The position numbers and the translations under genes are program-made. Under the pieces are notes generated by a model. That model ran no database searches. It saw only the letters and a list, made by a program, of their open reading frames with translations, and was not told the origin of the DNA. A stretch of 14,150 bases of DNA from Gammaproteobacteria bacterium (lineage in GTDB: Bacteria; Pseudomonadota; Gammaproteobacteria; Arenicellales; DRJH01). Numbering within the stretch: the stretch's first letter is position 1; every line of letters begins with the position of its first letter. Location: positions 1 to 14,150 of the forward strand of contig DRJH01000224.1 of NCBI GenBank assembly GCA_011052285.1. Direction: 5' to 3'. Positions 1 through 6,853 of the stretch are shown here, in pieces.

Positions 1-170
1 ACAGGCTAACGGCTTGCCTAATGGTCAGGAATAGCCGGAAAGTGTCTGTGTAGAAGTAGGTTTTTTGGGAGTGGCCGTGGAATTCAGTAAGATTTAGCAG
101 CGATCGGGGCGAAAAGTGTAGAGCATGACTGTTCAAAGAACCTGGACTTTAGGGAAAAGGGCCTTTATCT

Positions 171-491
171 TCTATACTCCGTGATGTGGTGATCTCGGCT
201 TTTCAGAGCGCCTGCCAACGTTGTTCCGCACTGCGTATGCTGTACCTGCAGGAGGATATCGCCGATGGCATGATCACTATGCTCAAAGGTGCCATGGCAG
301 AACTGAGTACCGGAGATCCGGGCTTACTCAATAATGATCTGGGCCCGGTAATTGATGAGCTGGCTCGGCAAAACACCATCAATCATATCGAGCAACAGCG
401 TGCAGCTGGGCGGAAAATTCATCGAGCTCCACTAGCAAAATCTGCGGATAAGGGGTATTTCGTGACGCCTGATATATGGGGTATTATATAG
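171..491 (+). pseudogene. putA: PutA fragment (P5C dehydrogenase domain)
   Basis: The reading frame carries an internal segment of bifunctional proline dehydrogenase / delta-1-pyrroline-5-carboxylate dehydrogenase, the enzyme that oxidises proline to glutamate. The diagnostic part is RDVVISAFQSACQRCSALR, which contains the catalytic cysteine (second C of CQRC) of the aldehyde dehydrogenase domain. It is followed by EDIADGMITMLKGAMAEL, GDPGLLNNDLGPVID and GYFVTP, in the order found in PutA. Only about 100 of the usual 1000 or more residues remain: the proline dehydrogenase domain and the rest of the aldehyde dehydrogenase are missing. Homology starts near base 177, upstream of the first GTG at 186, and stops at a TAG at 489-491 just before a transposase remnant. 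Cysteine replaces the usual glycine in SAGQRC. This is a dead relic. The family call is from memory of PutA sequences but the motif run is specific. Confidence 0.8.
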
Positions 492-515
492 GGGCATTTT
501 TTGTTTATCAGCCTA

Positions 516-683
516 TCATCGGAAAAAGTCTAGGGCTATGCCCACAACCCGTTCGTAGTGCTCACACAAATAGCTCTCCAAATCAATACCCGACAAGGGC
601 GCAAAAGCACTGCCGGTTTCCAGTGCCGGATGACTGAACTCGGCATTAAATGCCGGCAAGTACTGGTTTTGCAGATAGAACAA
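516..683 (-). pseudogene. ISNCY/IS1202-type transposase C-terminal remnant
   Basis: On the minus strand a 55-codon open stretch reads NQYLPAFNAEFSHPALETGS, then AFAPLSGIDLESYLCEHYERVV, ending at a stop at 516-518. This matches the pattern seen near the C-terminus of ISNCY/IS1202-type DDE transposases: a 'YxPxFNxxFA.PA' block, then 'AFxPL.G.DL...LC..EERVV'. The frame is closed upstream by a TAG at 684-686. Homology seems to stop at ERVVG, after which the last residues are unlike the family. So both the catalytic core and the true C-terminus are gone. It lies about 25 bases from the PutA fragment and points towards it, which suggests insertion into putA followed by deletion. The family assignment rests on remembered consensus. 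Confidence 0.6.
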
Positions 684-714
684 CTATTCCGCGTCGTTGC
701 GCCTTGCGTTGCAC

Positions 715-739
715 CACCACAAATGCACTCTTTGTGGTG
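715..739. repeat. 9-bp perfect inverted repeat upstream of the HD-GYP gene
   Basis: CACCACAAA (715-723) and TTTGTGGTG (731-739) are separated by the 7-base loop TGCACTC. The repeat ends 39 bases before the ATG at 779, so it lies in the leader or promoter of the PAS/HD-GYP gene. No T-run follows on either strand, so it is not a classical terminator. It could be a leader hairpin, an operator, or leftover insertion-sequence end. Confidence 0.4.
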
Positions 740-778
740 CTCAACTGATGATTCTAGGATTATCAGCATAAACAGCAC

Positions 779-2956
779 ATGAACGATAAACTAAAACCAT
801 TGCAGGAATTCAATGAGCAGAGCCACAACTTGGCCGATGCGTTACCCGTGCCGGTTTATGTGGTGCAGGACAGTGTCTTTCAATATGTGAATCAGGCCTT
901 TCTGGATGCTTCAGGTTACGCAGTCGAAGAGGTTGTCGGTTGCATGAGTGTGATGGATTTTCTGACGGAGCAAAGCCGTCCGATCGTGGCTGAGCAGATC
1001 AAGAAACGCCTGACCGGAGAGGCCTACAGTGCCCACTTCGAATGTCAGGGTATTGCAAAATCCGGTCAACTTCTCGATCTCAAGGTGCATGGCACAGTCA
1101 TGAGCTACCAGGGCAAACCAGCGACGGTTGGTACCCTGCTGAACATCACCGAGCGCAAGCAGGCAGAACATATCCTGCGCGAAAGTGAGGAACGCTTCCG
1201 CCTGGCTTTTCACACCAGCTCCGATTCCATTAATATCAATCGACTGGAAGACGGAATATATGTTGAAATTAATCAGGGATTCAGCACAATTACCGGCTAT
1301 TCCCGGGAAGAAGTTATCGGAAAATCATCCATTGAAATCAATATCTGGGATAATCCGCAAGACCGTCAGCGACTGGTAGATGGACTCAAAAAGGAAGGTC
1401 GGGTTGAAAATCTGGAAGCCCGCTTTTGCCTAAAAGACGGGACAACCGTAACCGGTTTGATGTCGGCGAGCGTAATCACCCTGAATGGAAAAGCGCATAT
1501 TCTATCCTGCACCCGCAATATTGAACATTTGAAACAGTTGGAACGTGAACGTGAACAACTGCTGCATGAATCGGAAAAGAGTGAAGCCAAATTAGTCTCT
1601 GCACAGTATATCGCCAGGATGGGGAATTTCACCTGGGATATTCAGACTGGCCATGTTGCATGGTCCAGGGGAATGCACCATCTGTTGAAGTATCCTGAAA
1701 AGGAAGAAATTGATTACGATAAAGTCAATCAGGCTATCCATCATCCGGATGATCTGCTATGCGTGACGCAGTGGCTGGAAAAAAGTATTGCATCCGGAAG
1801 AAAGAAGCTGACACCCAAAGAATATCGCTTTGTCTGCAAGGATGGGGAAGTCATCTGGGTGGAAACTAACGGCAGCATAAGTTATGAAGATGGCAAAGCC
1901 GTAACACTATTTGGCACCTGTCACGACATCACCGAGCGTAAGCAGTTTGAGAGCGCACTGCAGAAAAAAGAGCAAAAGACCCGCCAGATTATTGAAACAG
2001 CGCGTGATGCCTTTGTCAGCATCGATGCCAGCGGCCACATCACCGACTGGAGCCCACGTGCTGAAGCTATTTTCGGTTGGAGCACCAAGGAGGCTCTTGG
2101 CAGACTGTTAGACAAAACCATTATTCCAGAGGAATTACGGCAGGCTCATAAAAAGGGCTTGCAGCACTACCTGGCAACCGGTGAAGATTCAATTCTTAAT
2201 CGACATGTCGAACTCACTGCCCTGCATCACGATGGTCATACCTTCCCGGTTGAGTTGTCCATCGTTGCAGATCATTCTACTGGCGACACGGTCTTCAATG
2301 CTTTTATTGCTGATATCAGCGCTAGACAGCAGAGAACAACAGCCCTGCAGCAAAGCCATGAGCAGGTAAGGTCAAGTCTGATCGGCACTGTTGTCGCTGT
2401 TTCCAGAGCAGTAGGTTCTCGTGATGCCTACACAGCCAGCCACCAGCAGCGAGTCTCACGACTGGCCCGTGCCATCGGCCAACAGCTGGGCCTGGCTGCG
2501 GAGCGTATTGAGGGGCTGAGGATAGGCGCATCGATCCATGATATCGGCAAGATTGTCTTGCCTGCAGAACTTCTGGCAAAGCCGACAAAATTGAGTGATC
2601 TTGAATACCAGTATATCCAGACTCATGCACAAGCCGGTTACGACATTCTGAAAGATGTCAAATTCCCCTGGCCGGTGGCAGAGATCATCTATCTACACCA
2701 CGAGCGTCTGGATGGCAGTGGCTATCCGCAGGGACTCAAGGGTGATGAAATCTGTCTGGAAGCGCGTATCGTCGCTATTGCCGATGTAGTTGAGGCCATG
2801 CAATCTCATCGACCCTATCGACCCAGTTTGGGTATTGATGCAGCGCTTGCGGAAATCGAGCGTTATCGCGGCGAGAAGTTTGATGCCGCTGCCACAGATG
2901 CCTGTCTGCAGCTGTTTCTGGAACAAGGGTTTACATTAGATCAGGCCACGGCTTAG
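779..2956 (+). CDS. PAS-PAS-PAS-PAS-HD-GYP protein, predicted c-di-GMP phosphodiesterase
   Basis: This 725-residue, probably cytoplasmic sensor-effector has no obvious membrane segment. Four PAS/PAC units are visible by their conserved exits: residues about 15-128 (LLNITERKQAE), 135-255 (SCTRNIEHL), 275-392 (GTCHDITERKQFE) and 400-518 (FIADISARQQ). Helical linkers join them, for example around 250-272. The C-terminal HD-GYP domain spans about 530-715. Its expected metal and substrate motifs are present: H555, H587-D588 with K591 (HDIGK), H616, H640-H641, G648-Y649-P650 (HHERLDGSGYP) and D669. The domain therefore looks active and should hydrolyse cyclic di-GMP. There is no GGDEF, EAL or receiver domain, so the signal enters through the PAS modules; the ligand is unknown. 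The ATG at 779 has only a weak upstream purine stretch but is the first start codon of the frame. The gene stands alone between mobile-element debris, so its targets cannot be read from context. Confidence 0.93.
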   Translation: MNDKLKPLQEFNEQSHNLADALPVPVYVVQDSVFQYVNQAFLDASGYAVEEVVGCMSVMDFLTEQSRPIVAEQIKKRLTGEAYSAHFECQGIAKSGQLLDLKVHGTVMSYQGKPATVGTLLNITERKQAEHILRESEERFRLAFHTSSDSININRLEDGIYVEINQGFSTITGYSREEVIGKSSIEINIWDNPQDRQRLVDGLKKEGRVENLEARFCLKDGTTVTGLMSASVITLNGKAHILSCTRNIEHLKQLEREREQLLHESEKSEAKLVSAQYIARMGNFTWDIQTGHVAWSRGMHHLLKYPEKEEIDYDKVNQAIHHPDDLLCVTQWLEKSIASGRKKLTPKEYRFVCKDGEVIWVETNGSISYEDGKAVTLFGTCHDITERKQFESALQKKEQKTRQIIETARDAFVSIDASGHITDWSPRAEAIFGWSTKEALGRLLDKTIIPEELRQAHKKGLQHYLATGEDSILNRHVELTALHHDGHTFPVELSIVADHSTGDTVFNAFIADISARQQRTTALQQSHEQVRSSLIGTVVAVSRAVGSRDAYTASHQQRVSRLARAIGQQLGLAAERIEGLRIGASIHDIGKIVLPAELLAKPTKLSDLEYQYIQTHAQAGYDILKDVKFPWPVAEIIYLHHERLDGSGYPQGLKGDEICLEARIVAIADVVEAMQSHRPYRPSLGIDAALAEIERYRGEKFDAAATDACLQLFLEQGFTLDQATA

Positions 2957-3236
2957 CTCCTATTCTCGGGCAGCCTCCTAGGCAATCTGGACCGGATGAC
3001 TCAGCAAGCCGACATCCAAATATGGCCATACACATTCGTAATTTGGTTGCGTTGTAAAGGAGAAATGTCTTTTCTGTGCAGTACCTCTGTTCAACCTTCG
3101 CTTCGCTTTGCAGCCGCCCGGGGTAGTTCCAGCTGACCCAATTGCCGCAGGGATTCCGATGTGGGGCGTTGACTGCATAGGACGGATAGGTAATGGCACC
3201 GTCGCGGAAGCTCTTCAATGACAAGGGAAAGGACGC

Positions 3237-3536
3237 ATGAAACGAAAACGCACGACACCGGCCTACTGGCAGGAGCAGTTTGCCGCCCAAGCGGCCAGCG
3301 GCCTTTCTGTCACAGACTATCTTCGCAGACAGCGTATTCGCTCTGGCCAGTGGTATTTCTGGAAGAAACGTTTGCGGGAAACCGCTTCCCTGTCTCTGGT
3401 TCCGGTAGAGGTTGCCACTGCATCTGCTCTTGTACACGATTGCCGGGTTCATCTGCCCAACGGAATCGTCCTGGAGTTTTCCGGTACGTTTGAACCGGCC
3501 CAACTGACCCAAAAGCTGCTGCAATTAATGCCCTGA
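3237..3536 (+). CDS. tnpA: IS66-family accessory protein TnpA
   Basis: This 99-residue protein has the helix-turn-helix layout of IS66 TnpA. The first block is W-x-E-Q-F-x-A-Q-AASGLSVTDYLRRQRI, the second is a basic tract around YFWKKRLRE, and the tail is HLPNGIVLEF followed by LTQKLLQLM. The length is normal for the family. The ATG at 3237 has an AAGGA-type ribosome binding site (GGGAAAGGACGC just before it). The stop TGA shares its A with the ATG of the tnpB remnant, as in intact IS66 operons. TnpA and TnpB are needed for IS66 transposition together with TnpC. Here the partners are missing, so the gene is probably functionless. Confidence 0.85.
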   Translation: MKRKRTTPAYWQEQFAAQAASGLSVTDYLRRQRIRSGQWYFWKKRLRETASLSLVPVEVATASALVHDCRVHLPNGIVLEFSGTFEPAQLTQKLLQLMP

Positions 3537-3598
3537 TGTTCCGACCGTCTGTAGACCTGAAGAATGTCTACCTGTGCTTGGAACCCCAGGATTTTAGA
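3536..3598 (+). pseudogene. tnpB: IS66-family TnpB, first 21 codons only
   Basis: Starting at the ATG that overlaps the tnpA stop, the frame reads MFRPSVDLKNVYLCLEPQDF and one more R. This matches the N-terminus of IS66 TnpB (usual form: M-x-RPS-x-DL-x-x-VYL-x-x-x-P-x-DFRK). After that R at 3596-3598 the reading frame continues to a TGA near 3658 but no longer resembles TnpB. About 95 residues are missing. The junction marks a deletion or recombination point next to the toxin-antitoxin locus. Confidence 0.75.
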
Positions 3599-3776
3599 GT
3601 CCCCGATAGGGGATCTGTAAACCCCACAGCCACGACTGGGACGAAACGTTTTTCGTGAATAAAGGAAGTGTAGAGTTTGCTTTTAATGGGAAGCGTCCCC
3701 TTTTTGCCCATTGGCAAATCAAAATCGATGGGCGCTTGATACCGAGGTTTATCATAGGCGCCCCCAGCTGTTGATA

Positions 3777-4208
3777 TCAATCAAACTGGATCACTTCCAT
3801 CTCCAGCGACGTGGCGGCAGATGCCATCACATGATCGGATGTGGCAATGGTTTGTACTCCGATACTTCTGGCAATAGCGAGATGCATGGCATCGAGCGTT
3901 CGTAACGGATGCTGCGGCAATTGTTCCATCAGTCCGATGGCGGCCTGAGCGTGCTGATCCAAAAGCGGTTGTCTGGATAAAAATCCGCGTTCCACATCTT
4001 CAGTAAATGTGGCAAATATTTGCTGTTCCAGTTCGGCGGAAATCTCACCCATTCGTTTTCGCCTAGCCAGCAGACAACGCATTTCCGTCACGGTCAGGCT
4101 GCTGATATGCACATCATCCTGTTGTTTGATCCATTCAACAAACACATCGCTGCCAACTTCATTCAGATACCACTTGGCCAAGGCGCTGGTATCGAGATAA
4201 ACCGGCAT
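3777..4208 (-). CDS. vapC: VapC-type PIN-domain ribonuclease toxin
   Basis: This is a 143-residue PIN-domain protein, normal length for a VapC toxin. The four acidic metal-binding positions are visible: D6 in YLDTSAL, E42 in TVTEMRC, D106 in TLDAMHLA and D125 in ATSDHVM. VapC toxins are magnesium-dependent endoribonucleases that cut tRNA or rRNA and stop growth when free of antitoxin; the target here is unknown. The ATG shares its A with the TGA stop of the upstream antitoxin, which indicates translational coupling. It lies next to a broken insertion sequence, a common setting for mobile toxin-antitoxin pairs. All catalytic residues are kept, so the toxin is probably functional. Confidence 0.9.
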   Translation of the reverse strand: MPVYLDTSALAKWYLNEVGSDVFVEWIKQQDDVHISSLTVTEMRCLLARRKRMGEISAELEQQIFATFTEDVERGFLSRQPLLDQHAQAAIGLMEQLPQHPLRTLDAMHLAIARSIGVQTIATSDHVMASAATSLEMEVIQFD

Positions 4209-4432
4209 CAGCGATCATCCCGATCTTTTCGCACAAGCTGTGCACTCGGAAGCAATACGGGCATCCGGGCGCGTAGTGAAGCGTGATCAGGCATTTCTCG
4301 GGAGCCATGGACAGGCAATAATCGGGCTATGGGGTTGCCATGTTTGGTTACAATGATTTCACCTTCCGATTCAATCAATTGATCCAGATGGCCCAAATCA
4401 CTGCGCATATCTCGTATGGATATTGCTTTCAT
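4208..4432 (-). CDS. vapB: VapB/Phd-type antitoxin
   Basis: This 74-residue protein starts MKAISIRDMRSDLGHLDQLI and continues with EGEIIVTKHGNPIARLLPV. That is the Phd/YefM-like fold: N-terminal DNA-binding part, 'VTxHGxPxA' motif, then a flexible C-terminal tail that wraps the toxin. The frame is open further upstream to 4513, but the ATG at 4432 is chosen because AAGGAGATGTCTT precedes it (strong Shine-Dalgarno) and family similarity begins there. It should neutralise the VapC encoded immediately downstream and repress the shared promoter. The inverted repeat at 4454-4478 is the likely binding site. Confidence 0.87.
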   Translation of the reverse strand: MKAISIRDMRSDLGHLDQLIESEGEIIVTKHGNPIARLLPVHGSREMPDHASLRARMPVLLPSAQLVRKDRDDR

Positions 4433-4453
4433 AAGACATCTCCTTATGTAAGA

Positions 4454-4478
4454 TGCTACATTATTAAATATTGTAGCA
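4454..4478 (-). promoter_or_regulatory. Candidate vapBC operator (TGCTACA inverted repeat)
   Basis: TGCTACA (4454-4460) and TGTAGCA (4472-4478) form a perfect 7-bp inverted repeat with an AT-only 11-base spacer. It begins 21 bases upstream of the antitoxin ATG. Antitoxins of this group bind such palindromes over their own promoter. On the minus strand a weak promoter pair TTGCCT-N17-TAATGT can be read across the repeat, so binding would block transcription. Palindrome and position are seen; the operator role is inferred. Confidence 0.6.
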
Positions 4479-4533
4479 CAAGGCAACCCTTCGTTATCGT
4501 ACCGAACCACCAAAACCTACACCTGAGCCACAC

Positions 4534-4725
4534 TCAACTCCTGACCTTGTCACTCAAACGGTATTTTTGTAAGCGACTATTGGGTTTCTCAAGGATCGTG
4601 TACTCAATCTGTTTCTGCTCCATCAACTCTTTGATAGCCCGCTTAAATACACCAGTTTTAGATTCAAGGCCTGTTCGAATTAGTTCTGGCCAATCCTTGA
4701 TACCTGGCCTGACTGTCCAAATCAC
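4534..4725 (-). CDS. Small hypothetical protein, possible winged-helix remnant
   Basis: I do not recognise this 63-residue ORF by name. It begins with GTG at 4725, four bases overlapping the end of the fused ATPase gene, so it could be translated by coupling as the last gene of the transporter operon. The C-terminal part, SKTGVFKRAIKELMEQKQIE then LQKYRL, looks like the recognition helix and wing of a winged-helix DNA-binding domain ('...A..EL...g.I.......r..YRL'). It is too short for a complete regulator of that kind. It may be the surviving C-terminal end of a longer gene whose 5' part was lost. No independent ribosome binding site is evident. Confidence 0.4.
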   Translation of the reverse strand: MIWTVRPGIKDWPELIRTGLESKTGVFKRAIKELMEQKQIEYTILEKPNSRLQKYRLSDKVRS

Positions 4726-6842
4726 TGCGTCGGATGTACAGTTTGCTGGCGCTCGGCCTTGCTGGGTACATGGATCACCTCTTCGACCTGCGCCAACTCA
4801 TCCAGCGATATATGACACTTAATAAAGTGACGACCATTGACTTGCTGCACCGGAGGGACTTCATTGTCACAGATGGCGCCGATATGACGTGGGCAGCGGG
4901 TGCAAAACGGGCAACCTTTGGGTGGGTTCATCACGCTGGGCAGATTGCCTTCGAGCACAATCTCCCGCTTGGTCACTTTCGGATCAGCGATGGGAATCGC
5001 AGACAACAACGCTTCCGTATAGGGATGGTAGGGTGGCGAAAATATTTCCTCGGTCGATCCTCGTTCGAGTATTTGCCCGAGATACATTACCACGATACGG
5101 TCTGATAAATACCGCACGACACTTAAGTCATGACTGATGAACAACAAGGTGGTTTTCTGCTCACGTTGGATATCCATTAACAGCTCAGTCACTGCCGCTG
5201 CTACTGAAACATCCAGTGCCGATACCGGCTCATCGGCAATCACCATGGATGGCTTGCCGGCAAATGCCCTGGCAATACCGATGCGCTGTTTCTGGCCACC
5301 AGAAAGTTGTCGTGGTTTACGATAGTAAAAATCCCGGGGCAGCTTGACGATATCGAGTAAATTCATGACTTTTTCACGAATTTTTCCTTTCTCGGTTTTA
5401 CCACCAAACTTGCTGATCACCCGGGATATTTGTGAACCGATGGTATGACTGGGATTCAAGGTATCAAATGGATTTTGAAATATCATCTGCAGTGAACTGA
5501 CCTGTTTATTGGATCGGTCACGAACCGCGATTTCCGATATTTCAACACCATTGTGGCGAATTTCACCATTTGTGCTGGTTTCAAGGCCCATCAATACCTT
5601 GGCGAAGGTCGACTTGCCGCAGCCGGATTCACCGACGATGGCCACGGTTTCCCCTTTTCTTGCCCGAAAATTCAGTTCTTCATTCGCTTTGATATGTCGA
5701 ATTCGTTTGCCGCTAAGCAAGGCCTTGAGTGAATTATCCCTGACTTCATAATACTTCTGTAACTTGTCTACTTCGAGGATATATTCACCAACGGCTACCG
5801 GCTGCTCACCGATGCCCTCAGGAATGACCCGATCATGCTCAATCTCTCTCCAACGCGCACATCGGACGCGATGGTTTGCAGCACTGCCTTCAACCGGGGC
5901 CATCATGATGTGCTCACCGTCACATGTAGCGGCTATGAAATGATCACATCGTGGTCCGTAGTAACAGCCCTGCGGGCGCTCGTGGGGCAGTGGTAATTGC
6001 CCACGAATGGGCCGTAATGGCGCGGCATTTTTGTCTGCCGTGGGCAGCGGGATACAGGCAAATAAACCGTGGGTATAGGGATGGCGTGGCCGGGAAAATA
6101 GTGAATCGATGCTGCCCTCTTCTACTACCTCACCGGAATACATCACGAATACCCGGTCACAGGTTTCCAGTATCAGACCGAGATTGTGCGAAATATAGAT
6201 TTGTGAAGTTCCGTATTTCTTGCTGATATCCGCAATCAGCTTGACGATGCCCGCTTCGACGGTGACATCCAGCGCAGTGGTCGGCTCATCAAGCAGCAGC
6301 AAGGAAGGATTGGACAACAAACCCATGGCAATGACGACACGTTGCTGTTGCCCGCCGGAGATCTGATGCGGGTAGGCATTCATCACCCGCTCCGGATCAG
6401 GTAGCTTGACATCTTTCAACACCTGCAGTGCCCGCTGCCAGGCTTCTTTAGCCGAAATACCCTCATGCGCCATCGGCACTTCGATTAACTGGGTACTGAT
6501 TTTAACGCTGGGGTTTAGTGAGGCAAACGGCTCCTGGTAAATCATGGCAATCTCTGAACCGCGAATCTGACGCAACTCCTCTTCAGACATGTGGGTCATA
6601 TTCTGGCCCTTGAAGGTAATGCTGCCGCTTTTGATCCCACCATTGGCACCCATGTACTGCATGATCGCCATGGCGACGGTGGATTTACCACAACCAGACT
6701 CGCCCACAATACCGACGGTTTCACCCGGAAAAAGGGTGAGCGAAAAATCAACTACTGCCGGAATTTCACCGGCCCGGGTGTAATAGGATATACACAAATC
6801 CTTGCATTCAAGAATTGGCGCCTGACTGTTTTTCGTATTCAT
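4722..6842 (-). CDS. Fused dipeptide/oligopeptide ABC transporter ATPase (DppD-DppF type)
   Basis: This 706-residue protein joins two ABC ATPases in one chain, as in GsiA/YejF-type transporters. Half one has Walker A GESGCGKST at 47-55, signature ISGGQQQR at 161-168 and Walker B LLLLDE at 181-186. Half two has the same motifs at 404-412, 513-520 (LSGGQKQR) and about 533-538 (MVIADE). Each half ends in the oligopeptide-transporter C-terminal extension. Cysteines lie at about 293, 299, 307 and 328 in half one, and at 644, 647, 650, 658 and 676 in half two (GCPFCTRCP), where related proteins carry an iron-sulfur cluster. It powers import through the two permeases encoded upstream. A longer frame starts at TTG 6857, but ATG 6842 is preferred: it has AGAGAGG just upstream and lies 11 bases after the permease stop. 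Both halves look catalytically competent. Confidence 0.93.
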   Translation of the reverse strand: MNTKNSQAPILECKDLCISYYTRAGEIPAVVDFSLTLFPGETVGIVGESGCGKSTVAMAIMQYMGANGGIKSGSITFKGQNMTHMSEEELRQIRGSEIAMIYQEPFASLNPSVKISTQLIEVPMAHEGISAKEAWQRALQVLKDVKLPDPERVMNAYPHQISGGQQQRVVIAMGLLSNPSLLLLDEPTTALDVTVEAGIVKLIADISKKYGTSQIYISHNLGLILETCDRVFVMYSGEVVEEGSIDSLFSRPRHPYTHGLFACIPLPTADKNAAPLRPIRGQLPLPHERPQGCYYGPRCDHFIAATCDGEHIMMAPVEGSAANHRVRCARWREIEHDRVIPEGIGEQPVAVGEYILEVDKLQKYYEVRDNSLKALLSGKRIRHIKANEELNFRARKGETVAIVGESGCGKSTFAKVLMGLETSTNGEIRHNGVEISEIAVRDRSNKQVSSLQMIFQNPFDTLNPSHTIGSQISRVISKFGGKTEKGKIREKVMNLLDIVKLPRDFYYRKPRQLSGGQKQRIGIARAFAGKPSMVIADEPVSALDVSVAAAVTELLMDIQREQKTTLLFISHDLSVVRYLSDRIVVMYLGQILERGSTEEIFSPPYHPYTEALLSAIPIADPKVTKREIVLEGNLPSVMNPPKGCPFCTRCPRHIGAICDNEVPPVQQVNGRHFIKCHISLDELAQVEEVIHVPSKAERQQTVHPTQ

Positions 6843-6853
6843 TGCCTCTCTAC

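Larger units (their letters stand above)
3190..3598 (+). mobile_element. Truncated IS66-family element (left part)
   Basis: An intact tnpA and the first 21 codons of tnpB lie in the order and one-base overlap typical of IS66 elements. The rest of tnpB, tnpC (the transposase) and the right end are absent. The left end is uncertain. A possible terminus is GTAATGGCACCGTCGCGG starting at 3190, which has the GTAA start common in this family and lies at a normal distance from tnpA, but no right terminal repeat is left to compare. The right break is at about 3598, where TnpB similarity stops. The element cannot move on its own. Confidence 0.65.

Noticed and set aside
536..778. 80-codon minus-strand frame between the debris and the HD-GYP gene
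   Set aside because: It is out of frame with the transposase remnant that explains the same bases, and it is composed of low-complexity cysteine- and threonine-rich sequence.
2931..3524. 197-codon minus-strand open frame
   Set aside because: It runs antisense to the end of the HD-GYP gene and to tnpA, both of which are clearly coding. The translation has no recognisable domain and a cysteine- and arginine-rich composition typical of shadow frames.
3568..3780. 70-codon minus-strand frame right after vapC (TTG start)
   Set aside because: Its last part is antisense to the tnpB remnant and no family pattern is visible. It has no ribosome binding site of its own, so I do not call it a third gene of the toxin-antitoxin operon.
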